Source: Caballeronia sp. INDeC2 (lineage in GTDB: Bacteria; Pseudomonadota; Gammaproteobacteria; Burkholderiales; Burkholderiaceae). From it: a DNA stretch of 64,000 nucleotides. The position numbers and the translations under genes were made by a program. The notes under the pieces are model-generated. The model saw only the letters and a list, made by a program, of their open reading frames with translations, was not told the DNA's origin and made no database searches. This document shows positions 45,285 through 55,487 of the stretch, one piece after another; within the stretch, counting starts at the first letter, position 1; each line of letters opens with the position of its first letter. The stretch covers positions 186,001 to 250,000 of the forward strand of contig NZ_JALQDG010000042.1 of assembly GCF_023631325.1 (NCBI RefSeq), given 5' to 3'.

Positions 45285-46640
45285 TCATCGACCCGCTTCA
45301 TTGACTTGATGACGAATGGCCCAGAGCTCCATCGCGAGACCGGGGAATTCGCCCGCGACGTGCAGCGCCATGCCCGCCGACGATGCGAGCGAAGACCACG
45401 CTTCGTTCCTGTCGTCGAGTTCGAAGTAGCTGTAGCCCGCGTGGAACGGCAACTGGCGCGGCGCGACCGCGAGCGCGCGCAGCGCGATGCCCGGCAACTG
45501 CAGATTCACGAGATCGCGGATTTTTTCGATGCTGCCGATCTTGACCTGACTGCCGAACGCGGAGAGCAGCGCGTCGGTCGGCACGTTCGCGCGCACCGCG
45601 AGCACGAAGGTCGCGCCGCCGAACAGCGAGCGGTCGTTGACGAGCGCGACGCGCAGGCCATAGCGGCGTTCCTCGATCGGAATCGACACGACCTGCGGAT
45701 CGGCCACGCGGGACAACGCGAGCCGCAACGCGACGATGACCGGCTCGAAACTCTCCTTCAGCCGTTCATGCCGGTACGCGGGAAACGAGGGCGGTCTTCG
45801 TCCGGCCTGGCTGAAGGTGGCGAGCTCGCCCGCCAGCGCAACGCACGTCCGGTAGAACGCCTCGGGGTGCAGCCCGCTGATCGCGCCGAAATGCGCGATC
45901 AGCGGTTGCGCGCGATTGACGATCTGCAGCAGCAGAAAATCCGCGATCTCGGCCATTCCCGCGCCCTCGGGCTGCGCGAGCCGTCCCGCGAGGGCTTCGC
46001 CGCGCTGCTGCAACAGACCGCCCAGCTCCGTCGAGAAACGCGCGAGCCTTCCCGCGACGCGATAATCGAGGCACGGCGCGCAGTAGTCGTCGTCGAGCAC
46101 GACGCGGCCGTCGCTTCTGCGTTCGACCACATGCGCCACGCCCGCGCAGGCGTGCGCATGCGCGACATCCGGCGCGAGCGCGAGGCGCAGACGCAGCTTG
46201 CCCACTTGCAGGAGCGTCGGGAGCGCATCGGCGTCGTTGCTGTCGTGGACTTCGAAGTCGCCCGCGCGATAGCGCGCGAGATCGTCGGCGTGTTCGTCGC
46301 CGCCCGATTCCGGCGCACCCGGACGGCGCACCGGCAGCGCGAGCATCACCGTGACATTCGCCGCGTTCTCGGGAATGTCGAGCGGCTCGGGCAGATCGTC
46401 GCCGGCGGGCAGGTCGAACGGCGTGCCGTCGGGCAGCACGCCCGAAGCCGCGCGCAACGCGAGCTTGCCGAGCTTGAGCAATGCCTCGTCGATTTCCAGC
46501 TTCGTGAAGCCCCACGCATAGGGGCGCAAACCGCCCGCGCGGCCTTCGAGCAGCGCTTCGACATGACGGTCGTGCTGCTGGAGATGTTGCGGCTGGAGGA
46601 ACATGCCCTCCGACCAGATGACCTTGTTGTTCCAGTACAT
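45285..46640 (-). CDS. tssK: T6SS baseplate protein TssK
   Basis: A 451-residue cytoplasmic protein of the TssK/ImpJ family. It begins NKVIWSEGMFLQPQHLQQHD, a diagnostic start, and contains YAWGFTKLEIDEALLKLGKL and, later, the receptor-binding-like C-terminal domain ending SSLASSAGMALHVAGEFPGL. TssK trimers link the baseplate wedges to the TssLM membrane complex. Eight bases separate it from tagH, 28 from tssL. The start is set by the conserved MYWNN. Confidence 0.95.
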   Translation of the reverse strand: MYWNNKVIWSEGMFLQPQHLQQHDRHVEALLEGRAGGLRPYAWGFTKLEIDEALLKLGKLALRAASGVLPDGTPFDLPAGDDLPEPLDIPENAANVTVMLALPVRRPGAPESGGDEHADDLARYRAGDFEVHDSNDADALPTLLQVGKLRLRLALAPDVAHAHACAGVAHVVERRSDGRVVLDDDYCAPCLDYRVAGRLARFSTELGGLLQQRGEALAGRLAQPEGAGMAEIADFLLLQIVNRAQPLIAHFGAISGLHPEAFYRTCVALAGELATFSQAGRRPPSFPAYRHERLKESFEPVIVALRLALSRVADPQVVSIPIEERRYGLRVALVNDRSLFGGATFVLAVRANVPTDALLSAFGSQVKIGSIEKIRDLVNLQLPGIALRALAVAPRQLPFHAGYSYFELDDRNEAWSSLASSAGMALHVAGEFPGLAMELWAIRHQVNEAGR

Positions 46641-46648
46641 GATGTGAC

Positions 46649-48052
46649 TCAGCCTTTGCGGGATTGCAGCGCGTCGAGCTGCGCCTGATACGCACGGCCG
46701 AACGGTTCGCCGATGCGTTGCTGGAAGTCGTCGCCCGCATCGCGCGACACCTGATCCCAGGTCTTGACGAAGCGTTGCCACAGCCGCGCCTTGTGATTGC
46801 CGACGATGGCGTCGAGACGGCTCGGCGCATCGAGCGAGCGTTCGATCACGGCGGGGTCCATGCGCGCCATCGCTTCGTCGAGCGCGGCGCGCATGCCGGC
46901 GATGAGCGCGAGTTCGTGCGCCTGGATGTCGCTGAACGCGGCGCGCAGGGCTTCTTGCGGCGGGAGATAGCCACGCCCGCGTGCGCCGAGCATTTGCGTC
47001 AATGCGCGGTCGGCATCGGGGAAGAACTTGAGCGGGTTGTTGTCCCGCTCCTCGATCATCGTCATCGCCATGCGGCCCTCGCGTTTGGTCAGCGCGCGGG
47101 CACGGAGGACGGACATCGTGCCTTGCGTGGCCTCGCGCAGCATCGAGCCGGCGAGGCGCGCGAGGTCCGTTGCGCCGATGTGCGCGACATCGGCGGGATC
47201 GATACCGAGGCCCTGGATCAGCGCGCCGAGCGTGTCGTCGCGCTCGTGCGATTGCGGCGGCTTGCGCGGATTCGCGTCGTGACGCGCCGCGCTTCGCATG
47301 TCCGCAGAGGGAGCGCTCGAAGCACTGCGCGTATCGGCCGGTTCGTCATGTGCAGGCTCGGGGATCGCCGACATCGCGCGCTCCGGCGACACGTGCTCGA
47401 GACTGCGCGACGGCTCGGCCGCACGGCGTTTGCCGCCTGCGCCCGCATCGCGCAACGGATCGCCCGCGCTCAGCGCGTCCATCAGCGCCTGATTCGCCTC
47501 GCCGCCGAAGTCTCCCGGCTCGCGCAAGAGCGGGCTCGCCGCGAGCGGATCGGGCGTGAACGGTGAGTCGTCTTCCTTCTGCACAGGCTTCGCCCGCTGC
47601 ATCGAGCGATCGTGCGGCGCGTTCCAGTCGTCGGGGATGAGCGGCGCGGATGGCGGCGCCTCGAATTCCGGCGTCTCCGGCAGGCTCGCGACGGGCGGCA
47701 GCGTGTGCGGCGCGGGTTGCGTCATCAGCGTCTGGTCGATCGCGTGCCCGGTTTGCGTCGATACGACCAGCGTGTAAGCCCCGATTCTGATGCGGTCCTC
47801 GTGCGCCAAGGCCGCCTCGCGCGACCCGTCCAGCGCCTCGTCGTTCAGCAGCGTCGGATTGCTGCCCGCATCGACGAGCACATACGCGTCGCCGCGCCGC
47901 TCGATGCGCGCCTGAATGCGTGAGATGCCGCGTTGCGCATCGTCCAGCACCAGCGTGCAATCCGGCGCGCGGCCGATGGTGGCGCTTTCCTCGATGTCCA
48001 CCGTGCGCGGCAGGTCGCTATCCTTGCCCTGCACTGTCAGCGTCAAAGTCAT
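46649..48052 (-). CDS. tagH: T6SS FHA-domain protein TagH (Fha)
   Basis: A 467-residue cytoplasmic protein. The FHA domain covers residues about 20-95 (ATIGRAPDCTLVLDD, GISRIQARIE with SRxQ in place of SRxH, NPTLLNDEAL). A long Pro/Ala/Asp-rich linker follows, and a C-terminal T6SS-Fha domain from about residue 280 (LGALIQGLGI, RDNNPLKFFPDADRAL, YLPPQEALRAAFSDIQAHEL). FHA domains read phosphothreonine; in Pseudomonas PpkA phosphorylates Fha1 to trigger secretion. The kinase at 38492-39853 is therefore a candidate partner. No PppA-type phosphatase gene is seen. Confidence 0.93.
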   Translation of the reverse strand: MTLTLTVQGKDSDLPRTVDIEESATIGRAPDCTLVLDDAQRGISRIQARIERRGDAYVLVDAGSNPTLLNDEALDGSREAALAHEDRIRIGAYTLVVSTQTGHAIDQTLMTQPAPHTLPPVASLPETPEFEAPPSAPLIPDDWNAPHDRSMQRAKPVQKEDDSPFTPDPLAASPLLREPGDFGGEANQALMDALSAGDPLRDAGAGGKRRAAEPSRSLEHVSPERAMSAIPEPAHDEPADTRSASSAPSADMRSAARHDANPRKPPQSHERDDTLGALIQGLGIDPADVAHIGATDLARLAGSMLREATQGTMSVLRARALTKREGRMAMTMIEERDNNPLKFFPDADRALTQMLGARGRGYLPPQEALRAAFSDIQAHELALIAGMRAALDEAMARMDPAVIERSLDAPSRLDAIVGNHKARLWQRFVKTWDQVSRDAGDDFQQRIGEPFGRAYQAQLDALQSRKG

Positions 48053-48061
48053 CGTGCTCTC

Positions 48062-50035
48062 CTATTTGCGGCCACCGCGCGTGCCGTCGTCGGCATCGCG
48101 GGGCGGCGCCGGCGGCGCGGGGGGAACGGCGAGGGGCACCGGCGGCACGCCCGGGCCGAGCGGAATCGGGAAGCTCGACATCTCGATGGTCTCCGGACCG
48201 ATCAGGATGTACGACGCCCCCGCGCGCAACGCGATGGTCGCGCTCGCCTCGATCTCCACCGCCGCGCCCGCCTTGATGCGCACGGCCGCGCCCGCGTCGA
48301 GCGAATACGCCTCGCCGACGAACTGGTCGTGCGTCGTCATGCTCGCCGCCGATACGCGGCCGAGCACGCGCGAAGTGCTGTCGCCCATGACGGAATCGTT
48401 GCGGGCCCCTCGCGTCGCGCGGAATTCGCCGCCGCCGATGCTCACGTGGCGCTCGCCCGAAACGCTCATCAGCGCGTCGTGCTTGATCCAGGTTTCGTGA
48501 TCGCGCTCGGCGTGGAAGAACATCTGCTCGCCGCCCTTGCTGTCGTCGAAGCGCACTTCGTTGTAGCCGTTGCCGCCCTTGGTGGACTGGCTCTTGAACG
48601 TGGACACCGCGCTCTGCGCGGGCAGTTCGTACGGCGGCATGTTGGTCGAGTTGTAGACCGCGCCGGTGATGACGGGTCGGTCCGGGTCACCTTCGATGAA
48701 CTCGACCAGCACTTCCTGTCCGATGCGCGGCAGGACCATCGCGCCCCAGCGCCGGTTCGCCCAACCCTGCGCGACGCGCACCCAGCAGCGATCGAGCGGA
48801 CCGGCGCTGTCGGTCTGCGTGAGCTGTTCCCAGTGGAACCGCACTTTCACGCGGCCATACTGGTCGGTGAGAATCTCTTCACCGGGCGGGCCGATGACGA
48901 CCGCCGTCTGCGGACCCGCGACGCGCGGAGCGGGCGTCGTGCGCGGCGAGCGGAACGTGTTGTCGCTGCGAATGGCCCTGAAGCTGCAATCGAAGATCGG
49001 CTGCGTCGGATCGTTCGACGAAACGTAGGCATCCGATACGACCTCCGCGTGATTCTCGGTCACCAGATACTGCCGGTTCTGCTTGCTGCCCGGATGATCC
49101 CGAAGGCGGAACAGGCCGCCCGCCGCGATGCCGCGCGCGGTGGCGCGACCTTCGATCGCGTCGTTGCGCGTGCGGTGAATCTCGACGTTGATGCGCGCGA
49201 GACGCTCGCCGTCGCCCGCTTTGAGATGCCCGGTCAGATGCTCCTGCATCAGATAGCGCGGCGGATCGTAAGGCGCGCTGCGCGTCGCGCGCGACACGAG
49301 CCCTTCGCTGTTGCTGACTTGCGCCTTCTCGAAGTCGTAGTCGTTGACTTCGTAGCGGCCGGTTTCGAGCGTCGCGCCCGAGACCCATCGATACACGCAT
49401 TCCTCGTCCTGCTCCGGTCCATCCCACGCCTGAAACGGCACGGTTTCGTAATGCGCGATGGGACGATGCACCGCGCCCGAATCCGCGAGCACGAGCGTGT
49501 GTTTGCCGCCCCCGTGCTCGAAGAAATAGTGGATGCCTTCGCGCTCCATCAGTCGGCTGACGAAGTCGAAATCGGTTTCGCGATACTGCACGCAATGATC
49601 GAGCGGCGCATAGCTCGCGGTGCACGCGTTACGAAAATCGATGTCGTACGATTCGAGCACCTTCGACACGATCTGCGGCACCGTGCGCTGATAAAAGAAG
49701 CGCCGGTGCATCGCGCGCGTGAGCAGCCACATTCGCGGATGCACGACGGCCTCGTAACGCGCCATGCGGTTCTTCGTGGTGTCGCCGGGAATCAGCAGAC
49801 GCAGCGTCGTTACGATGCCGTTGAACTCGCGCGAGCCGCCCGCCGGGTAATCGAGCGTGACGGACAGGTTGTGCCCGAGCGCCGTGCCCGGATCGATGTC
49901 GTTGCGCGTCGAGAGAAACGCGATCTCGAAGCGGCTCAGACGTCCGAGCGCTTCGCTCGCGGACATGCGCATGAACACGGCATCGTCGCCGAGCGGCGCG
50001 CAGCGCATGCGGACGTGGCGCTCAGTCGAAGGCAT
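48062..50035 (-). CDS. vgrG: T6SS spike protein VgrG (TssI)
   Basis: A 657-residue spike protein. The gp27-like N-terminal part (ASEALGRLSRFEIAFLSTRN, CVQYRETDFDFVSRLMEREG) is followed by the gp5-like OB region (GRVKVRFHWEQ, RCWVRVAQGWANRRWGAMVL, DRPVITGAVYN) and a beta-helix needle from about 540. It ends in a short proline-rich tail (GVPPVPLAVPPAPPAPP) with no obvious enzymatic extension. The ATG overlaps the clpV stop by 14 bases. It caps the Hcp tube and may carry separate effectors or a PAAR tip, neither of which is encoded beside it. Confidence 0.95.
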   Translation of the reverse strand: MPSTERHVRMRCAPLGDDAVFMRMSASEALGRLSRFEIAFLSTRNDIDPGTALGHNLSVTLDYPAGGSREFNGIVTTLRLLIPGDTTKNRMARYEAVVHPRMWLLTRAMHRRFFYQRTVPQIVSKVLESYDIDFRNACTASYAPLDHCVQYRETDFDFVSRLMEREGIHYFFEHGGGKHTLVLADSGAVHRPIAHYETVPFQAWDGPEQDEECVYRWVSGATLETGRYEVNDYDFEKAQVSNSEGLVSRATRSAPYDPPRYLMQEHLTGHLKAGDGERLARINVEIHRTRNDAIEGRATARGIAAGGLFRLRDHPGSKQNRQYLVTENHAEVVSDAYVSSNDPTQPIFDCSFRAIRSDNTFRSPRTTPAPRVAGPQTAVVIGPPGEEILTDQYGRVKVRFHWEQLTQTDSAGPLDRCWVRVAQGWANRRWGAMVLPRIGQEVLVEFIEGDPDRPVITGAVYNSTNMPPYELPAQSAVSTFKSQSTKGGNGYNEVRFDDSKGGEQMFFHAERDHETWIKHDALMSVSGERHVSIGGGEFRATRGARNDSVMGDSTSRVLGRVSAASMTTHDQFVGEAYSLDAGAAVRIKAGAAVEIEASATIALRAGASYILIGPETIEMSSFPIPLGPGVPPVPLAVPPAPPAPPRDADDGTRGGRK

Positions 50036-52628
50036 AGCTGAACTCCTCGCCGGCGATGCCCACGTGCACACGCGCCAGCGTCTTGCCGTCCATCACGCGC
50101 GACAGATACTCCGTGCTGATGCGCGGCAGCACGCTGTTGGTGAGAATCGCGTCGATCATGCGGCCGCCGCTTTCGAGCCGCGTGCAGCGCAATGCGATCT
50201 GCGCGACGACGTCATCGTCATAGGTGAACGGCACGCGATGCGTGCTCTTCACGCGCTCGCTCACGCGTTGCAGTTGCAGGCGGATGATCGCTTGCAGCAT
50301 GGTGTCGGAGAGCGGGTAATAGGGAATCGTCACCATGCGTCCGAGCAGCGCGGGCGGGAACGTGCGCAGCAACTGCGCATGCAGTTCGCGTTCGATCACG
50401 TCCATCGGCGCGGGCGCGCGCGGATCGCGGCACAGTTCGGCGATGCATTCGGTGCCCGCGTTGGTCGTCAGCAGGATCAGCGTGTTGCGAAAGTCGATGG
50501 AGCGCCCTTCGCTGTCGTCCATGCGGCCTTTGTCGAAGACCTGAAAGAACAGTTCGTGCACGTCGGGATGGGCCTTCTCGACTTCATCGAGCAGCACGAC
50601 GCTATGCGGACGGCGGCGCACCGCCTCGGTCAGCACGCCGCCCTCCCCGAAGCCCACATAACCCGGCGGCGCGCCCTTCAGGAGCGACACCGTATGCGCT
50701 TCCTGATACTCGCTCATGTTGATGGTGATGAGATTCTGCTCGCCGCCGTATAGCGCCTCGGCGAGCGCCAGCGCCGTTTCCGTCTTGCCGACGCCCGATG
50801 TCCCCGCGAGCAGAAACACGCCGACGGGCTTGTCCGGATCGTCCAGGCCGGCGCGCGAGGTCTGCACGCGCCGCGCGATCATGCGTGTGGCGTGCTGCTG
50901 ACCGATGATGCGGCGATCGAGCAGTTCGTCCAGATGCAACACGTTGCCGATCTCGTTCTTCAGCATGTTGAGCACGGGCACGCCCGTCCAGTCCTGCACG
51001 ACCGCGGCGACCGCGTGACGATCGACGCCCGGCAGGATCAACGGCGCTTCGCCCTGATGCTCGGCAAGCCGGGCCTGGCGTTCGCGCAGTGCGCCGAGAT
51101 CGGCGTCGGGCGCGTTCTCGCGCAGCGCATTGCGGCGCGCGAGGATGTCCCGCACCATGTCGCGCTCGATGCGCCAGCGTGCTTCCAGTTCGGCAAGGCC
51201 CGTACGCGCCTGCTCCAGCGCCGCCGACGCCGCCGCATGACGCTCCGCCGTATCGATGCCGATGGCCGCCTCGCGCACGATGACTTCGAGCTCCGTGTCG
51301 AGCGCTTCGATACGGCGTTGCGCGTCGTCGACGGCGGGCGGCGTCGCGTGCTGGCTCACCGCGACGCGGGCGCACGCGGTATCGAGCAGGCTGACGGATT
51401 TGTCGGGCAACTGCCGCGCGGGCAGATAGCGATGCGAGAGCGTCACCGCGGCCTCGATCGCTTCGTCGAGAATCTGCACGCCGTGATGCGCTTCGAGCGC
51501 GGACGCGACGCCGCGCATCATCGCGACGGCGCGCGCTTCGTCGGGTTCGCGCACCTGCACGACCTGAAAGCGCCGCGTGAGCGCCGGATCTTTCTCGATG
51601 TGCCGCCGATACTCCGACCACGTCGTCGCCGCGATGGTGCGCACGGCGCCGCGCGCGAGCGCCGGCTTGAGCAGATTGGCCGCGTCGCCGGTGCCCGCCG
51701 CGCCGCCCGCGCCGACCAGCGTGTGCGCTTCGTCGATGAAGAGAATCACGGGTTTGTCCGCCGTCTGCACCGCTTCCAGCACCTGACGCAGGCGCGCTTC
51801 GAATTCGCCTTTCATGCTGGCGCCCGCCTGCAACAGCGCGACGTCGAGCGTGCGCAGGCTCACGTGGCGCAACGCGGGGGGCACGTCGCCCGCCACGATG
51901 CGCAACGCGAGTCCTTCCACCACCGCAGTCTTGCCGACGCCCGCCTCGCCCGTGAGAATCGGGTTGTTCTGACGGCGGCGCATGAGGATGTCGACGACCT
52001 GGCGGATTTCCTCGTCGCGGCCGACGACCGGATCGAGCTTGCCGGAACGCGCGTCTTCCGTGAGATCGACGGTGAAGCGCTGCAAGGCGTCGTCCGTGCG
52101 ATACGTTGCGGCGCTCGCTGGCGCATGCTCTTGCGCGAGCGCGCCCGATGCTCCCGGCGAGCCGTCGAACACGTCGGCGAAGGCGTCGATCAGGTCGTTA
52201 GCCTTCACACGGTCGAACTCGCGCGAGATGCCGCGCAACGCATTGCGCAACGCCGGCGTTTGCAACATACCGACGAGCACATGCGCGCTGCGCACCTTTT
52301 GCGCATCGAAGAGCAGCGACGCATGTACCCAGCCGCGCTCGACGGCTTCCTCCAGTTGCGACGAAATATCCGTGACGGACGACGCCCCGCGCGGCAGGCG
52401 GTCGAGCGCCTCGGTCAGATCGCGCGCGAGCACGGCGGGCTCGATTCCAGCATGCCGGATCACGCGATGCAGATCCGAGTCGGGCAACTGCAACACCTGA
52501 TGCAGCCAGTGCGCGACCTCGACATACGGATTGCCGCGCAAACGGCAGAACGTGGTCGCGCTTTCCATCGCGCGGAAGCTGAGCGTGTCGAGTTTGCCGA
52601 ACATGACGGCGCGGCTGATGTCTGCCAT
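50022..52628 (-). CDS. clpV: T6SS sheath-recycling ATPase ClpV (TssH)
   Basis: An 868-residue AAA+ unfoldase. The N-terminal domain (residues 1-160) binds contracted sheath. The first AAA module has Walker A GEAGVGKT at 227-234 with a VILFIDEAHTLVGAGG Walker B; the second has GTSGVGKTETALALA near 615 and VVLLDEVEKAHPDV. Between them lies the ClpB-type middle domain. This is standard ClpV length. Four bases separate it from tssG, and its end overlaps vgrG. It disassembles contracted TssBC sheath in the cytoplasm. Confidence 0.96.
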   Translation of the reverse strand: MADISRAVMFGKLDTLSFRAMESATTFCRLRGNPYVEVAHWLHQVLQLPDSDLHRVIRHAGIEPAVLARDLTEALDRLPRGASSVTDISSQLEEAVERGWVHASLLFDAQKVRSAHVLVGMLQTPALRNALRGISREFDRVKANDLIDAFADVFDGSPGASGALAQEHAPASAATYRTDDALQRFTVDLTEDARSGKLDPVVGRDEEIRQVVDILMRRRQNNPILTGEAGVGKTAVVEGLALRIVAGDVPPALRHVSLRTLDVALLQAGASMKGEFEARLRQVLEAVQTADKPVILFIDEAHTLVGAGGAAGTGDAANLLKPALARGAVRTIAATTWSEYRRHIEKDPALTRRFQVVQVREPDEARAVAMMRGVASALEAHHGVQILDEAIEAAVTLSHRYLPARQLPDKSVSLLDTACARVAVSQHATPPAVDDAQRRIEALDTELEVIVREAAIGIDTAERHAAASAALEQARTGLAELEARWRIERDMVRDILARRNALRENAPDADLGALRERQARLAEHQGEAPLILPGVDRHAVAAVVQDWTGVPVLNMLKNEIGNVLHLDELLDRRIIGQQHATRMIARRVQTSRAGLDDPDKPVGVFLLAGTSGVGKTETALALAEALYGGEQNLITINMSEYQEAHTVSLLKGAPPGYVGFGEGGVLTEAVRRRPHSVVLLDEVEKAHPDVHELFFQVFDKGRMDDSEGRSIDFRNTLILLTTNAGTECIAELCRDPRAPAPMDVIERELHAQLLRTFPPALLGRMVTIPYYPLSDTMLQAIIRLQLQRVSERVKSTHRVPFTYDDDVVAQIALRCTRLESGGRMIDAILTNSVLPRISTEYLSRVMDGKTLARVHVGIAGEEFSYAFD

Positions 52629-52632
52629 TGAT

Positions 52633-53649
52633 CTAGTCCTTTGCGTGAGATGAGGCGAGCGGACGCAGCGTGAGTTGCGTGGCGTCGTGCGTGGCGTCGC
52701 GCGCGTGCAGCCACGTCGTGTAGCCGAGACGCCGATGCCGCCCGAGCGTGAGACACGGCACGTCCGCGCGCTGCAATTGCAGGTTCACGTCCCAGTCGAG
52801 CGGATCGCGCACGTAGAGACGAACCCAGTCGACGAGACGCGTGAGGCTCGCGCCGTCCGGCAGGAAACGCTCGTAATCGCGCATCGAAAGCGGGCCGAGC
52901 ACGACGCGGAACTTGTGCTGACGATCGAACACGCGCGCGCCGAGCGTCGTGCCGACGCCCATGCGCGCGCTTTCATCGCGTGCGCCGAGGCGTGTCAGCG
53001 AGCGCGCGGGCAGGTCCATCCAGTGCCCGACGTTCTGCGCGATCCGCACCGGCAAGCCGAAGTAACGCGCCAGCACGAGCCGCAATCCGGCGGCGTGGCG
53101 CGTCGGTCCCGCGAGCAGGCCGGCGAAATGCAGCTTGGCGAAATCGGGCACGGAATCGCGATCGCGCAATGACGCTTCGTTGAGGCCGAAGACGCTGCCG
53201 ACATAACCGGACATACGGTCGTCGTCATCGCGATCGAGACTCACGACGGGCTGCCCCGCCGCCCACGCGCGATAGAACAGCGACGCCATGCGGTGATGGA
53301 ACACATCGAGAAAGCGCGCGAAGGTCGGATCGCCCGCATTGCGCGCGCGATCCCGCACGTATTCGGTCAGATGCGTGGGCATCGGGCCGTTCGGGCCGAG
53401 CAGGCCGAAAAAGTTGACGGCGAGCTTCGGCGCGGTCTCTTGCGTGTTCGTGAAGTGCTGGAGCGTCGTCGGGAAAAAGATCAGCTCCGGCTCCTGAGCG
53501 AAGCGCACCGCGTCATCGCGCGGACGCATCGACGCGCCCATGCGCGGCAGCATCGGATGCGCGCATTCGACGAGCCGCACCGCCTGGAAGAAGTCGAAGC
53601 GGTTGGCGTCGGCCGAGAAGCGTTCGAAGAGCGTCACAGCGTCCGGCAT
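52633..53649 (-). CDS. tssG: T6SS baseplate protein TssG
   Basis: A 338-residue baseplate wedge protein of the TssG/ImpH family. Diagnostic stretches are DFFQAVRLVECAHP near residue 18, VNFFGLLGPNGPMPTHLTEY near 80, and the C-terminal FLPDGASLTRLVDWVRLYV. It begins inside the end of tssF (16-base overlap) and is followed four bases later by clpV. It pairs with TssF to form the wedge around the VgrG hub. Confidence 0.94.
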   Translation of the reverse strand: MPDAVTLFERFSADANRFDFFQAVRLVECAHPMLPRMGASMRPRDDAVRFAQEPELIFFPTTLQHFTNTQETAPKLAVNFFGLLGPNGPMPTHLTEYVRDRARNAGDPTFARFLDVFHHRMASLFYRAWAAGQPVVSLDRDDDDRMSGYVGSVFGLNEASLRDRDSVPDFAKLHFAGLLAGPTRHAAGLRLVLARYFGLPVRIAQNVGHWMDLPARSLTRLGARDESARMGVGTTLGARVFDRQHKFRVVLGPLSMRDYERFLPDGASLTRLVDWVRLYVRDPLDWDVNLQLQRADVPCLTLGRHRRLGYTTWLHARDATHDATQLTLRPLASSHAKD

Positions 53650-55487
53650 TGCCCGCTCCCCGGCGCCCAGCGCATGATCTCACCGCGCCTGGTCGACGAC
53701 ACGATGGTTTCGGTGAAGGAATTCAGCGACACGTATTGCTCGAAGAAGCGCGCGAGCACCGCGCCGAACAAAAACGCGCTCGCGCCTTCGAAGCCGCTTT
53801 CGTCCAGCAGCACGTCGAGCGCGAGGCCGCGTCCGAACACGATCGGTCCGCGCGACGGCAGCCGGCGCGTGACGGCGCGCGAGCGGATCGAGCGCAGGCC
53901 TTCGATCTGTCTTGCCGCCGCGCTATCGCCTTCGGGCGCATAGAGCGCGAGCAGATCGCGCATGGCGCGTGCGCCGCTGCCGTCGCGATCGTCGACGAGC
54001 GATGCGTAGTTGAGCGACAGATGGCTCAGCAAGCGCCACGCAACCGCGCCTTGCGCATGCGAAGGCAACGGGCGGCTCGGCGGCGCGACGCATCGCACGC
54101 TCGACACGGGCGCTTCCAGTTCCAGCGTGAAGTCGGTCTCGCCGCGTCCGAGCGGCATCGTGATCGTCAGGTCGCGATTGGTGCACAGCACGCTGATGCC
54201 GAGTTGATGCAGATCGTCCGCGTACGGCGCTTCACGCGTGTCCACCAGCGCGATCCATGTTTCACTGCCCGCGTACGACGAACGCGCGCCACGCTCCTCC
54301 TCGCGCGCGGACGGCAGACGCTTTTCGCGCCGCACTTGATAGAACGCGGCATCGGCATCGTCGGCGCCGAGATCGCGCATGCGATAGAACGGTTCAAACG
54401 CGATCTCCGCGCCGCCGCCCGCACGATGGCCCGTCACGCCCTGCACGCGATACACCTCGAAGTCGCGCGGCCGCGTGCGATCCACGACGACGTGATGCTC
54501 GAACTGCTCACCTGTCACCGCAATGCGATCCGCGCGCCGCGCAAACAGATTGATAGCGGGCGTGCAATGCAGCGCAAAGTTGGCATGATCGACGAGTTGT
54601 TCGAGCGCGACATCGGCTTTCGAGAGCAGCACGATCAGCTCGATCTCGTTGCTGTCGCAGCGCGCGAAATGCGCACGAAGGCCGTCGATGCCGACGAACA
54701 TGAAGCGCTGCGGGCACCCGAAATACTCCTGCAGCAAGCGGTAGCCCGGAAACGATTGCTCGCTCACGGGCAGGAGCGCTTCGTCATCGGAGAAGCCGAG
54801 CGGACGCAAGGACCATGACGGCAGCACCGCATCGCGCGTGGCGATGCCGAGCGTCGAGCCGATCAGCAATTCATAGAGCTTCGCGGCGATGCCGTCGTTG
54901 CCGCGCAGATGGATCGGCAGATGATCGAACGCGATGTCGCGGATCTTGCGCTCGCCGATCGCGCGCAACTTCATGCGCAAGGCCGCTTTCACGCCGCGCG
55001 GCAGCGGCGCCTGCACGCCCTGCAACGCACCGCTATGCGTGAAGAGCCGCGCCTCCACCAGTTCGATGGGCGACAAGGTCAGCGCATGCGCGGTGCGAAA
55101 CTCGCAACGGGTGGAGCGCTCGCCGTCGAGCCTGCCATGAAGGGCCGTGCCGCGCGGCACCGCGACGCCCTCCGCCAGCGCGGGATGCGTCATGTCGGGC
55201 TGCACCTGCACGACGGTCATGGCGGGCGTCGGCGCGAGGTAATGCGGATACACGAGCTCGGCCAGATGTTGCGTGAAGCGCGGAAACTCCGCGTCGATCT
55301 TCATCTGCACGCGCGCCGCCAGAAAGCCGAAGCCTTCGAGCAAACGCTCGACATACGGATCGGCGCAGTCGAAGCCTTCGAGACCGAGCCGTCCCGCGAT
55401 CTTCGGGAACGCCTTCGCGAACTCGCCGCCCATTTCGCGGACGTGCTGCAATTCGCGGCTGTAGTACTGGAGGAGATCGGGATTCAT
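53634..55487 (-). CDS. tssF: T6SS baseplate protein TssF
   Basis: A 617-residue TssF/ImpG protein. It starts MNPDLLQYYSRELQHVREMG, the family signature, with FAKAFPKIAGRLGLEGFDC, DPYVERLLEGFGFLAARVQMK and HYLAPTPAM following. The rest matches the length of the family. Its ATG overlaps the tssE stop as ATGA. It is the major baseplate wedge component together with TssG and TssE. Confidence 0.95.
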   Translation of the reverse strand: MNPDLLQYYSRELQHVREMGGEFAKAFPKIAGRLGLEGFDCADPYVERLLEGFGFLAARVQMKIDAEFPRFTQHLAELVYPHYLAPTPAMTVVQVQPDMTHPALAEGVAVPRGTALHGRLDGERSTRCEFRTAHALTLSPIELVEARLFTHSGALQGVQAPLPRGVKAALRMKLRAIGERKIRDIAFDHLPIHLRGNDGIAAKLYELLIGSTLGIATRDAVLPSWSLRPLGFSDDEALLPVSEQSFPGYRLLQEYFGCPQRFMFVGIDGLRAHFARCDSNEIELIVLLSKADVALEQLVDHANFALHCTPAINLFARRADRIAVTGEQFEHHVVVDRTRPRDFEVYRVQGVTGHRAGGGAEIAFEPFYRMRDLGADDADAAFYQVRREKRLPSAREEERGARSSYAGSETWIALVDTREAPYADDLHQLGISVLCTNRDLTITMPLGRGETDFTLELEAPVSSVRCVAPPSRPLPSHAQGAVAWRLLSHLSLNYASLVDDRDGSGARAMRDLLALYAPEGDSAAARQIEGLRSIRSRAVTRRLPSRGPIVFGRGLALDVLLDESGFEGASAFLFGAVLARFFEQYVSLNSFTETIVSSTRRGEIMRWAPGSGQCRTL